Below are positions 1 to 6,871 of a stretch of DNA of 7,812 nucleotides, one piece after another. Each line of letters begins with the position of its first letter. Position 1 is the stretch's first letter. The DNA comes from Spirochaetales bacterium (GTDB lineage Bacteria; Spirochaetota; Spirochaetia; DSM-27196; SKKC01), in contig SLAN01000019.1 in NCBI GenBank assembly GCA_007126865.1, positions 1-7,812 of the forward strand, read 5' to 3'. The position numbers and the translations under genes are program-made. The notes under the pieces are model-generated. The model was not told the origin of the DNA. It searched no databases and worked only from the letters and a program-made list of their open reading frames with translations.

Positions 1-376
1 CGATCGGTGTAACGCGATCCCCGGCAAGGAGGCCGGGGCGGATTTCGACCATTCTCAGGTCGGTCGAGCACTGCCCCCGGTGATAGCGGCGAACGTTTTC
101 GATCACATACGCGAGCGAGTCGCGGAGCTCCCGATCGAGCTTCTCGTGTGCCTCTTCGATCTCCTCGGTCGTTACCGCGAGAAAATCCGCGTTCACGTCC
201 GCACCGTCGAAGGTGCGCGCGGTCTCCGCGAGCGCTTCATCACCTTCGACTCGAACGCGCTCGATCAGTTCGCGTGTCTCCGGGATAAGCATCTCGATGT
301 CTTCTTCCGACCGCTCGAGAATGCGATATCGCTCCTCTGTGTCCATTGATGCCCAGTTCCGCATCGCGATCTGCAT
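1..376 (-). CDS. hisD: Histidinol dehydrogenase, N-terminal part (truncated by window edge)
   Basis: The gene encodes the N-terminal 125 residues of histidinol dehydrogenase, the cytoplasmic Zn/NAD enzyme that oxidises L-histidinol to L-histidine in the last two steps of histidine synthesis. The frame is open to base 1, so the NAD-binding and catalytic parts lie outside. Seen directly: a Trp at residue 8 followed by an EER..IL.RSEEDI stretch, then VEGDEAL (43-49) and TFDGADV (55-61), EEIEEA near 71-76, and GDRVTPI (119-125). Their order and spacing match the E. coli HisD N-terminus. Three in-frame ATGs exist, at 376, 364 and 346. Base 376 is preferred because it keeps the conserved Trp with about seven residues before it, as in E. 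coli, and an in-frame TAA lies just upstream. No clear Shine-Dalgarno precedes any of them. It is divergent from fabV. The family call is firm; the exact start is less sure. Confidence 0.88.
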   Translation of the reverse strand, partial: MQIAMRNWASMDTEERYRILERSEEDIEMLIPETRELIERVRVEGDEALAETARTFDGADVNADFLAVTTEEIEEAHEKLDRELRDSLAYVIENVRRYHRGQCSTDLRMVEIRPGLLAGDRVTPI

Positions 377-384
377 ATGTCGTT

Positions 385-413
385 ACGATACGGACCGCTG
401 CGGGGGAAGTCAA
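385..413 (-). promoter_or_regulatory. Putative sigma-70-type promoter for hisD
   Basis: Read on the minus strand, a -35 hexamer TTGACT (413-408, 5 of 6 to consensus) is followed by a 17-base spacer and a -10 hexamer TATCGT (390-385, 4 of 6). Transcription would be expected to start around 376-379, at or next to the preferred hisD ATG, giving almost no leader. If translation starts at 364 instead, the leader would be about 12 nt. This is a motif match only. Confidence 0.45.
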
Positions 414-440
414 CGGCAAGGTGCCGGTGACTAAGCTGTC

Positions 441-470
441 TTGCGCCGATGCGGTCGCTGCGGCTACGAT
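441..470 (+). promoter_or_regulatory. Weak candidate promoter for the fabV-rnz-ABC gene cluster
   Basis: A TTGCGC (441-446) and a TACGAT (465-470) are separated by 18 bases. The -10 matches consensus at 4 of 6 positions and the -35 at only the first three. The predicted transcript start falls at about 477, the A of the fabV ATG, which would make the message leaderless. That would fit the absence of a Shine-Dalgarno in front of fabV. A promoter must lie in 377-476 or inside hisD if the cluster has its own start; this is the best-placed candidate seen, but the match is weak. Confidence 0.28.
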
Positions 471-476
471 GCGCGC

Positions 477-1670
477 ATGGTCATAAAACCGATGATACGG
501 AACAATCTGTGTATGAACGCCCATCCGATCGGTGCGGCGAAGTGGGTCGACGAACAGATCGAATACGTGCGCGCACAGAAGGCAATTGACGGACCGAAAC
601 GGGTTCTGGTGATCGGCGGATCGTCGGGCTACGGACTGTCGAGCCGGGTGGTCTCGGGGTTCGCTGCCGGCGCGGGGAGCATTAACGTGGCGTTCGAACG
701 CGAACCGTCGGAGAAGCGAACGGGAACCGCCGGCTGGTATACTTCGGTGCATCTCGATCGCCGACTGAGCGAAGCGGGGCTGCCTGCGATCACGATTATG
801 GGCGACGCGTTCAGCCGCGAAGTGAAGCAGCAGACGATAGAGGAGATCCGGAGAACGTTCGGGACCGTCGACCTCGTCGTCTACAGCCTCGTATCTCCGG
901 TACGCACCGATCCCGACAGCGGGGTCACCTATCGCTCAGCGCTCAAGCCGATCGGCCGGGAGTATAGCGAGCGAAACCTCGATCCGATCAAAGGGGAGCT
1001 GAACCAGGTAAGCGTGTCTCCTGCCACCGAGGAGGAGATCGAAGGAACGGTCAAGGTCATGGGCGGCGAAGACTGGGCGTTATGGATAGATGCGCTGCGG
1101 GAGGCGAATGTACTCGATCACGGAGTGCGGACTGTTGCGTACAGCTACATCGGCCCCGACCTCACCTATCCGCTTTATCGCAACGGAACGATCGGGCGCG
1201 CAAAAGACCATCTGGAGGCGACTGCTTCCGAGATCACAGAGACGCTCGGGATGCTCGGGGGACAGGCATTCGTCTCGGTGAACAAGGCTGTGGTTACCCG
1301 TTCAAGTGCGGTTATTCCCGTCGTGGCCCTCTATCTCACGGTGCTTTTTCGCGTCATGAAGGAGAAGGGGATTCACGAGGACTGCACGCAGCAAATCTAC
1401 CGGCTGTTCGCCGAGAGGCTTTATCGCGGAGACGGCACGGTGCCGACCGACGAGTACGGCAGGATCCGGATGGACGACTGGGAGTTCAGGGATGATGTGC
1501 AGGCGGAGGTGCAGCGCCTGTGGAACGAAGTTTCCGAGGAAAACCTCGAGGAGGTCACCGATCTGGCCGGTTACCGGCACGATTTTCTCGCAATTCACGG
1601 TTTTGACCTGCCGGACGTCGATTACGAGGCAGACGTTGCGCCTGACGCGGTAGCTGCGCCGGATGTCTGA
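477..1670 (+). CDS. fabV: trans-2-enoyl-CoA/ACP reductase, FabV/TER family
   Basis: The product is a 397-residue NAD(P)H-dependent reductase that converts trans-2-enoyl thioesters to acyl thioesters. It acts as the triclosan-tolerant enoyl-ACP reductase (FabV) or as trans-2-enoyl-CoA reductase (TER, as in Treponema denticola) in fatty-acid or butyryl-CoA formation. It is cytoplasmic. Seen: the start motif VIKP..R..LC..AHP (2-16), the Rossmann glycine motif GGSSGYG (47-53), an acidic FERE at the end of the second strand (73-76; an acidic residue here suggests NADH), GTAGWY (83-88), and YSLVSPVRT (136-144). The family's Y-X8-K catalytic pair is Tyr234/Lys243, and VVTRSS spans 272-277. Length equals that of T. 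denticola TER. ATG 477 is chosen because the protein then starts on the family motif; the upstream TTG at 441 adds 12 unrelated residues. No Shine-Dalgarno is evident. Whether ACP or CoA is the natural substrate cannot be read from the sequence. It is first in a six-gene run and divergent from hisD. Confidence 0.95.
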   Translation: MVIKPMIRNNLCMNAHPIGAAKWVDEQIEYVRAQKAIDGPKRVLVIGGSSGYGLSSRVVSGFAAGAGSINVAFEREPSEKRTGTAGWYTSVHLDRRLSEAGLPAITIMGDAFSREVKQQTIEEIRRTFGTVDLVVYSLVSPVRTDPDSGVTYRSALKPIGREYSERNLDPIKGELNQVSVSPATEEEIEGTVKVMGGEDWALWIDALREANVLDHGVRTVAYSYIGPDLTYPLYRNGTIGRAKDHLEATASEITETLGMLGGQAFVSVNKAVVTRSSAVIPVVALYLTVLFRVMKEKGIHEDCTQQIYRLFAERLYRGDGTVPTDEYGRIRMDDWEFRDDVQAEVQRLWNEVSEENLEEVTDLAGYRHDFLAIHGFDLPDVDYEADVAPDAVAAPDV

Positions 1671-1672
1671 AC

Positions 1673-2611
1673 ATGAACATGGAAGCGTTTATTCTCGGGT
1701 GCGGAGGCATGATGCCGCTCCCGAACCGTCATCTCACGTCGATGCTGCTTCGGCGCGAGGGCGAGCTCTTCCTCTTCGATTGTGGAGAAGGCTCTCAGAT
1801 TTCGTTGCGCCGGTTGAACCTGCGGTGGAAGAAGATATCGGCGATTTTTGTCACGCATAGCCATGCAGATCACGTAACGGGGCTGCCCGGCATGCTCATG
1901 CTGAGCGCACAGGTCGACCGTGACGAGCCGCTGTACATCTACGGGCCGCCGCGGGTGACCGAGTATGTCGAAACGAATCGACGTATCCTGGAGATGTACA
2001 TCAACTATGAGATTATAACGAAGGAGATCGATGATCCGTCCAAACCCGCGGTTCTTTACGAGGGAGACGGGTTTCACATCCGGTCTTTCCCGGCGCGCCA
2101 TACGCGAACTTGTGTCGGTTACTCGCTGATAGAGGACGCGCGCAGCGGGGTATTTCACCCCGAGCGTGCTATCTCGGCCGGAGTGCCGCGCGGGCCGATG
2201 TGGGCCCGGTTGCAGCGGGGCGAATCGGTTACGCTGAACGACGGCACGATCATCGAACCGCACCAGGTGCTCGGTAGACCACGTCCGGGTCGTAAGGTTA
2301 CCTTTCTTACCGACAGTGTTGTCGCGCCAGGCCTCGAGGACGAAGTGCGCGACTCCGATCTACTGATTTGCGAGGGTATGTTCGATGAGAGCCTGCGCGA
2401 GAGTGCCGAGTCGAAAAAACACATGACCGCCAGGGACGCCGGGGCGCTCGCCGCGCGTGCCGGAGGCGTGGAGAAAATGGGACTGATCCATTACAGCCCG
2501 AGATATACCGACCGCGATCTGAAAATCCTGCTCAAGGAAGCGAAGGCCGAGTTTTCCGGCAGCTTTCTCTCCAGAGATAGAATGCACATACCTATACCGA
2601 ACAAGGAGTAG
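1673..2611 (+). CDS. rnz: Ribonuclease Z (tRNA 3' processing endonuclease)
   Basis: This 312-residue protein is a short-form RNase Z of the metallo-beta-lactamase fold. It cuts pre-tRNA on the 3' side of the discriminator base to remove the 3' trailer, in the cytoplasm as a homodimer. All expected zinc ligands are visible: the HSHADH motif (His62, His64, Asp66, His67), His143 in ARHTRT, Asp214 in FLTDS, His250 in KKHMTA, and His273 in IHYSPRY. The N-terminal FILGCGGMMPLPNR and FDCGEGSQ (35-42) segments are typical. The Gly/Pro-rich region around 170-206 (GVPRGP and GRPRPGRK) fits the flexible arm that grips the tRNA elbow. The start is 2 nt after the fabV stop, with no strong ribosome site, so translation probably depends on coupling to fabV. 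An ATG at 1679, two codons later, is an alternative start. No residue needed for catalysis is missing. Confidence 0.95.
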   Translation: MNMEAFILGCGGMMPLPNRHLTSMLLRREGELFLFDCGEGSQISLRRLNLRWKKISAIFVTHSHADHVTGLPGMLMLSAQVDRDEPLYIYGPPRVTEYVETNRRILEMYINYEIITKEIDDPSKPAVLYEGDGFHIRSFPARHTRTCVGYSLIEDARSGVFHPERAISAGVPRGPMWARLQRGESVTLNDGTIIEPHQVLGRPRPGRKVTFLTDSVVAPGLEDEVRDSDLLICEGMFDESLRESAESKKHMTARDAGALAARAGGVEKMGLIHYSPRYTDRDLKILLKEAKAEFSGSFLSRDRMHIPIPNKE

Positions 2612-2620
2612 GCTCGACAC

Positions 2621-2625
2621 GGAGA
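2621..2625 (+). promoter_or_regulatory. Shine-Dalgarno site of the ABC ATPase gene
   Basis: GGAGA lies 5 bases before the ATG at 2631. It supports that start over the in-frame ATG at 2664, which has no purine-rich box at a comparable distance. Confidence 0.6.
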
Positions 2626-2630
2626 GTACG

Positions 2631-3626
2631 ATGAGTGAGCGAAAAGAGGCGAGTGATTGCCGGATGTCGAGCGGTGTCGCGCGCCTGGCAGGTGTTACCC
2701 GACGATTCGGTGAGCTGTACGCACTTTCCGGCATCGATATTACACTTGGAAATCAGGAAGTCGTCGGCCTTCTCGGACCGAACGGCGCCGGTAAGACGAC
2801 CCTGCTTCGCGTTCTCTGTGGGTATCTGATACCGGACGAAGGAGAGGTAACCGTCTGCGGCGCCGATATGCTCGCCGATCCGGTCACCGGCCGGAAGGAA
2901 GTCGGTTACATGCCCGAGCGGGCGCCGGCGTACGGTGAGATGACCGTTACCGAGTACATAGATTTCGTGGCCGCGTGTCGTGGCATAGCGGCCGGGCGCC
3001 GAGACAAGGTAGAACGCGCACTCGAGCGAAGTGGAACCCATACCGTCTCTCATCGGTTGGTACGGAATCTGAGCAAGGGGTATCGTCAACGGCTTGCGCT
3101 CGCCGCGGCAATCGTCGGCGAGCCGCGTTTGATTATTCTCGACGAACCGGGGACCGGACTCGATCCAAATCAGATGTACGAGCTTCGACAGCTGATCGTA
3201 TCTCTCGGCAATCGGCATACCGTACTGGTCAGCAGCCACATTATGCAGGAGATCGAGGCGGTGTCCGATCGGGTGCTCATCCTCGATAACGGAAAGCTCG
3301 TGGCCGACGGAAGCGCGGGGGAGTTATTGGGAAGCGATGGTACTGCATTCGAGGCGCTGGTCGTCGGCGCCTCGGCCGATCGGCTGGAGGAGCTCGTTCG
3401 GAGCTTCAGCGGCAACGCGGTCGTAATCGAACGGAGTGAGAGCGGTACCCGAATCAGATTCGAGCCCGGCGAGCAAGCCGAGCAGAGCGTAGTATTCGAT
3501 TGGGCCGTGAGCAACGGGGTGAGTCTCTCCGAGATAGTGCCGGTACGACGAGGTCTCGAGTCGCTGTTCCGACGGTTGACCGCCGGAGTCTCCGATGAAT
3601 CGACGAAGGGAGCCGAACGAAAATGA
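2631..3626 (+). CDS. ABC transporter ATP-binding protein, GldA-like
   Basis: This 331-residue cytoplasmic ATPase would power the ABC-2 permease encoded next. The nucleotide-binding domain spans about 17-230. It has Walker A GPNGAGKT (49-56), signature LSKGYRQR (147-154), Walker B LIILDE (167-172, with catalytic Glu172), D-loop GLDP (176-179) and H-loop His203 in SSHIMQE. At the Q-loop position the sequence reads GYMPERAP (92-99) with no glutamine, as is common in GldA-type and other drug/export ATPases carrying a GY(L/M)PE motif. Residues from about 231 onward form a C-terminal extension of the DUF4162 kind found in export-type ATPases. The gene starts 19 nt after rnz and its stop overlaps the permease start by 4 nt (ATGA), so the two are probably made together. 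Family assignment is firm. The GldA likeness rests on the motif set and on the neighbouring genes; the substrate is unknown. Confidence 0.93.
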   Translation: MSERKEASDCRMSSGVARLAGVTRRFGELYALSGIDITLGNQEVVGLLGPNGAGKTTLLRVLCGYLIPDEGEVTVCGADMLADPVTGRKEVGYMPERAPAYGEMTVTEYIDFVAACRGIAAGRRDKVERALERSGTHTVSHRLVRNLSKGYRQRLALAAAIVGEPRLIILDEPGTGLDPNQMYELRQLIVSLGNRHTVLVSSHIMQEIEAVSDRVLILDNGKLVADGSAGELLGSDGTAFEALVVGASADRLEELVRSFSGNAVVIERSESGTRIRFEPGEQAEQSVVFDWAVSNGVSLSEIVPVRRGLESLFRRLTAGVSDESTKGAERK

Positions 3627-4354
3627 CCGGAGCGTATGCAATCGTTCGACGGGACCTGTTTGCATTGGCCAACAGTGCGATCGGATGGGTTGTGGCGGCG
3701 CTGTCGCTCGCTCTTTCGTCGGGCGCATTCTTCTGGGTGAATGCGTTCCTTGCGCGCGATGTCGCCAGCCTGGATGCTTACTTTGCGACCTGGCCCGCAC
3801 TGCTTGCATTTCTCATACCGGCACTCACAATGCGCGTGTTTGCCGAAGAACGGTCGAACGGGATGGACGAGATGATCGGTGTATTACCGATTTCGACCGG
3901 GCGAGTAGTTGTCGCGAAGTTTGCATCGCTCGGAATCTATCTTTTTTTTGTCATGGTGATGACCGTGCCGGTGCCACTCGGTGTATCGCTGCTCGGCGAG
4001 CTTTCACCCTCTTTGGTATTCGTGCAGTACGTAGCCTTGCTCCTGCTCGGTTTGACGATGGTGTCGGTCGGGCTTTTCGTGTCCTCGCGCTGCGCGAGCC
4101 AGCTACTCGCCTACGTCCTGACAACGCTTGTTCTCTTCGGTCTGAGCTTCCTCGACTCCCTGCCGTTAATGCTTGGGCTCGGCGCGCAGTGGGTGGAGGC
4201 AACGCGGCTTATCAGCCTCGATGCTCGCTACGGCCGGCTTTCGCAGGGCCTTCTCGATGTGGCGGATATCGTTTTTTTCGCTGCGATGGTTGCGATATTT
4301 CTTCGCGCGGCGACACACGCTATCCACGCACGGAGGTACGTGACCCATGGATAG
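3623..4354 (+). CDS. ABC-2 type permease, GldF-like
   Basis: This 243-residue inner-membrane protein has six hydrophobic segments, at roughly 18-40, 56-72, 102-124, 130-154, 160-182 and 212-230, the usual number for an ABC-2 permease half. Between helices 2 and 3 lies EERSNGMDEMIGVLPIS (75-91), the cytoplasmic coupling motif of the family (EER..G..E....LP.S) that contacts the ATPase. A good Shine-Dalgarno (AAGGGAG at 3606-3612) sits 10 nt before the ATG. The start overlaps the ATPase stop, and the end overlaps the next gene by 8 nt. It probably works as a homodimer with two ATPase copies, since no second permease is visible here. GldF is the closest named type by context and motif, but gliding should not be inferred from this. 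Confidence 0.9.
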   Translation: MTGAYAIVRRDLFALANSAIGWVVAALSLALSSGAFFWVNAFLARDVASLDAYFATWPALLAFLIPALTMRVFAEERSNGMDEMIGVLPISTGRVVVAKFASLGIYLFFVMVMTVPVPLGVSLLGELSPSLVFVQYVALLLLGLTMVSVGLFVSSRCASQLLAYVLTTLVLFGLSFLDSLPLMLGLGAQWVEATRLISLDARYGRLSQGLLDVADIVFFAAMVAIFLRAATHAIHARRYVTHG

Positions 4355-5873
4355 AGTACGAGGGAGTACGCCGGTGTCCCGTACCCATCGGGTGCAGTGG
4401 GGTGTGACTCTGCTTGTAATCGCCGTATGTGCGGTCGTGCTCGCGAACGCCGAGCTCCTGGGCATTGCGGCGGACCTGACGCCGGAAGAGCGTTTTTCGC
4501 TCTCGGATGCGACGTATGCGCTCCTGGACGATATCGATGATCCACTGGAGATTCGCTACTACGTTTCGGACCGACTCCGTGAGATCAGTGATGAGCCTCA
4601 GCGCAAGGAAGCGCTGCTGCGTCGCTATTCCGACGCCGGTGGAGCCGACGTTCGAGTGGAGGTCGTTTCGGCCGCAGGCGAGGGCGCCCGGGAAGCGGAG
4701 GAAGCCGGTCTCAGAGCGGAGCAAATCCAGCAGGAGAACGGAGATTCGATCGGTGTAAGTACCGTTTACTCCGGGTTGACCGTCAGCTATCTCGATCGTA
4801 CCCGAACGATTCCTTTTCTTTTCGGGCACAGTCAGCTCGAGTACCAGCTGAGTAACGCCATATATGACGTGTTGCGAGCGGCGCGACCGCGACTGGCCGT
4901 CATGCTCGGTACCCACGGCGAGGAGTTGGATGTCGACTACGCGGAACTGGTCGACGAGCTATCCGACCGTTTCCAGCTGGTGGAGCTGTCCGGTGAGCAG
5001 CCGGAGATTCCGCCCGACATCGACGCGGTGTTACTGCTCGGCGCCCGAGATCTGACCGGAGCGCAGTCGCAGGAGCTGCGTCGTTATTTCGACGGCGGCG
5101 GCCGCGCCTTGCTTGCAGTTGACGGATTACGGATCGATCTCAGCACGTTCGAAGGTGAACCGGTCGAAAACGAGGCGCTCGACGTTCTGCTCGCTTCGGT
5201 GGGGTTTCGAGTTGAGCCGTATGCGGTCATGGATGAGCGGAGTAATCCGATCTCCGACGGTACCGCTCCCGGCGGGCCCCCCTATCCTCCCTGGATTCGT
5301 ACCGACAGTCGAAATGCCTCGCCCGATCATCCGGTTACGAGGTTCAGCGCCGGTATCGATTTCTTCTGGCCGAGCCCACTGCGGATCGATGGTTTCGACA
5401 ACGGTCGGGGCGGACCGCTGCTGGTTACCACGCCGGGAGCATGGTTACAGGGCGAACCGATGCGCTTTCGCCCCGATGAACCGTCGGTCCTCTACCGCGA
5501 TCGGGACGCTTCGGTCGGCTCGTACGCCCTCGCCGGCTGGAGCGAAGACGCTGCCGGCGAAGGCTCGCGGGCGATTGTGGTTGGTGACAGCGATTTCGCG
5601 AGTAATCTCGTCTTTTACACCGGCAGCTTTCAGAACTACATGTTCGTCGAGCGAAGCATTCTGTGGCTGCTCGGCGAAGATCGGATGGCGGCGGTGCATA
5701 CGAGAAGCCGACTTCCGGGAGCTCTCGATCGAATCGAGCCGGAGTTCCCGCGCCTGCTGACATCCCGGATTGTCGAGAGTCTGAATGCAGTCGTCCTCCC
5801 GGTCATGCTGCTCCTTGTGGGCTATCTTCGACTCCGGCGGCGGCGCAAGATCGATCAGGGAGAACGCGCATGA
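4347..5873 (+). CDS. GldG-like ABC transporter auxiliary protein (PF09822-type)
   Basis: This 508-residue protein is anchored at both ends: a hydrophobic helix at about 19-38 and another at about 479-494, followed by a basic RLRRRRK tail (495-501). By the positive-inside rule the roughly 440 residues between them are periplasmic. Just after helix 1 comes RFSLSDATYALLDDIDDPLEI (49-69, in two parts RFSLSDATYALL and DDIDDPLEI), the hallmark of GldG-like proteins, then YYVSDRL. Further on are a THGEE element (189-193), IPPDIDAVLLLGA (221-233), GGGRALLAVDG (250-260), and near the end a VVGDSDFASN segment. All fit the Gly-rich GATase-like fold typical of the family. A GGAGG box (4332-4336) precedes the ATG. 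It overlaps the permease by 8 nt and the next gene by 4 nt. Its role is inferred as an accessory subunit of the ABC-2 machine; the reaction or ligand is not known. Confidence 0.88.
   Translation: MDRVRGSTPVSRTHRVQWGVTLLVIAVCAVVLANAELLGIAADLTPEERFSLSDATYALLDDIDDPLEIRYYVSDRLREISDEPQRKEALLRRYSDAGGADVRVEVVSAAGEGAREAEEAGLRAEQIQQENGDSIGVSTVYSGLTVSYLDRTRTIPFLFGHSQLEYQLSNAIYDVLRAARPRLAVMLGTHGEELDVDYAELVDELSDRFQLVELSGEQPEIPPDIDAVLLLGARDLTGAQSQELRRYFDGGGRALLAVDGLRIDLSTFEGEPVENEALDVLLASVGFRVEPYAVMDERSNPISDGTAPGGPPYPPWIRTDSRNASPDHPVTRFSAGIDFFWPSPLRIDGFDNGRGGPLLVTTPGAWLQGEPMRFRPDEPSVLYRDRDASVGSYALAGWSEDAAGEGSRAIVVGDSDFASNLVFYTGSFQNYMFVERSILWLLGEDRMAAVHTRSRLPGALDRIEPEFPRLLTSRIVESLNAVVLPVMLLLVGYLRLRRRRKIDQGERA
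5857..5863 (+). promoter_or_regulatory. Shine-Dalgarno site of the DUF4340 gene
   Basis: AGGGAGA lies 6 bases before the ATG at 5870. It fixes the start there, although the same frame is open back to 5663, where it only shadows the GldG-like gene. Confidence 0.65.
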
Positions 5874-6847
5874 GTCCGGGTGCGGTTGTGCGCCGGCTTT
5901 CGATCGGACTGATCGTTCTCGTTCTGCTGCTCGTCGTGCAACTCGCGCTTCGGCACCTCGCGAGTTCAGCGGAGGGTGAAGATGATCCGCACGCCGAGCG
6001 CTTTCTCGTTGACTTCGAAAGAACCGATGACGTCGATTCGGTAGAGATCGAAACGGCGGAGAGGGTGCTTCGGTTGGAGCGTGCCGATAGTGCACGCTAT
6101 CGCATAGCGCTCGAGGATCGTGCGATACCGGCAAGGCGGGAGAGGGTAGGCTCGTTACTCGAGGTGCTGCTTGCGCTCGACCGATCGTCGCTTGTAACCG
6201 ACAATCCGGACCGCCATGAGTCGTTGCGCGTTTCACCGGGGGAGACCCCGTTCGCCCGAGGATATGACTACCGGCTTACGCTTACCGGTCAATCCATCGG
6301 GCAGCGGAACGTCTTTGTCGGAGTGTCGGTCGACTCTCCCCACGTGTATCTCCGCCTTGCCGATGAGGACCGCGTCTATCGCAATCGCGATCGCCTTTCG
6401 TTCTACCTCGATCAGAGTCCGGTGTACTGGGCCGAGTTGCGACTGTTCGCGGATGCGACGCCGATCGACGAAATCGAACGGATGACGCTGGCGGAAGTCG
6501 ATGGCACGAGGGAAGTGACGCTGATGCGCAGCACTGACGCTCGTCCTCGCTTCCGGCGAGAGGGCGAAGATGAACCCGATTATGCAGCGAATGAGGAGCT
6601 CGTTCGACGAGTGCTTTCACTCGAGGGGGCGGGATTCATCGACGAAGCGGTCGCCGATCCGTCGTGGCACATCGAGATACAGCTCGACGACGGGCGCACT
6701 GTCGAGGCATCAGTCGGGCGGCAGCGAAGGGGCGTTTATCCCGCCGAGATTTCACACGGAGAAGAGTACGTTACCGGCATGCCCCGGCCGGCAATAGCTG
6801 TGCGCGCCGAGCTCTTCGAAGCGATTCTCGAGCGACTGTCCGGTTAG
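5870..6847 (+). CDS. DUF4340 domain-containing membrane-anchored protein
   Basis: This 325-residue protein has one N-terminal hydrophobic helix (about 11-30) after an RR pair, with no lipobox cysteine, so it looks like a signal anchor with the rest in the periplasm. The body shows the DUF4340 pattern: a first unit with DDVDSVEIE (53-61), VLRLERADSARYRI and RRERVGSLLEVLLAL, followed by beta-rich YRLTLTG, VFVGVSVDSPHVYLRL and VYRNRDRLSFYLDQSP. A second similar unit starts near IDEIERMTLAEVDG. DUF4340 genes commonly follow GldG-like genes in ABC clusters, which is what is seen here; the start overlaps the GldG-like stop by 4 nt (ATGA). No catalytic motif is recognised. A structural or substrate-handling role with the GldG-like protein is an inference from gene order only. 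It is the last gene of the plus-strand run. Confidence 0.82.
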   Translation: MSPGAVVRRLSIGLIVLVLLLVVQLALRHLASSAEGEDDPHAERFLVDFERTDDVDSVEIETAERVLRLERADSARYRIALEDRAIPARRERVGSLLEVLLALDRSSLVTDNPDRHESLRVSPGETPFARGYDYRLTLTGQSIGQRNVFVGVSVDSPHVYLRLADEDRVYRNRDRLSFYLDQSPVYWAELRLFADATPIDEIERMTLAEVDGTREVTLMRSTDARPRFRREGEDEPDYAANEELVRRVLSLEGAGFIDEAVADPSWHIEIQLDDGRTVEASVGRQRRGVYPAEISHGEEYVTGMPRPAIAVRAELFEAILERLSG

Positions 6848-6871
6848 CGTCTGTGGATGGTCACGCGCTCC

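Noticed and set aside
1..346. The nearest ATG at 346 as the hisD start
   Set aside because: In-frame codons upstream encode the conserved Trp region of HisD, and two further in-frame ATGs (364, 376) precede it, so the gene begins upstream.
441..476. A TTG start for the enoyl reductase that adds 12 N-terminal residues
   Set aside because: The added residues (Cys/Arg-rich) do not match the family, whose members begin at the VIKP motif; ATG 477 gives the exact family length, and the TTG overlaps the candidate promoter.
240..752. A 170-codon open frame on the minus strand across the hisD-fabV intergenic region
   Set aside because: It overlaps both hisD and fabV in other frames, is rich in Arg/Ser as expected of an antisense shadow in GC-rich DNA, and matches no family I recognise.
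3595..4407. A 270-codon plus-strand frame overlapping the permease gene
   Set aside because: Its product is Arg/Cys-rich with no membrane helices or motifs, whereas the +1-shifted frame from 3623 encodes a convincing ABC-2 permease.
6085..6102. Inverted repeat CGATAG/CTATCG as a possible operator
   Set aside because: It lies well inside the DUF4340 coding sequence, with a short stem and no nearby promoter; chance is a sufficient explanation.
5445..6236. A 263-codon open frame on the minus strand under the GldG-like and DUF4340 genes
   Set aside because: It lies opposite two well-supported overlapping genes; its Arg/Pro/Ser-rich composition is typical of a frame shadow.
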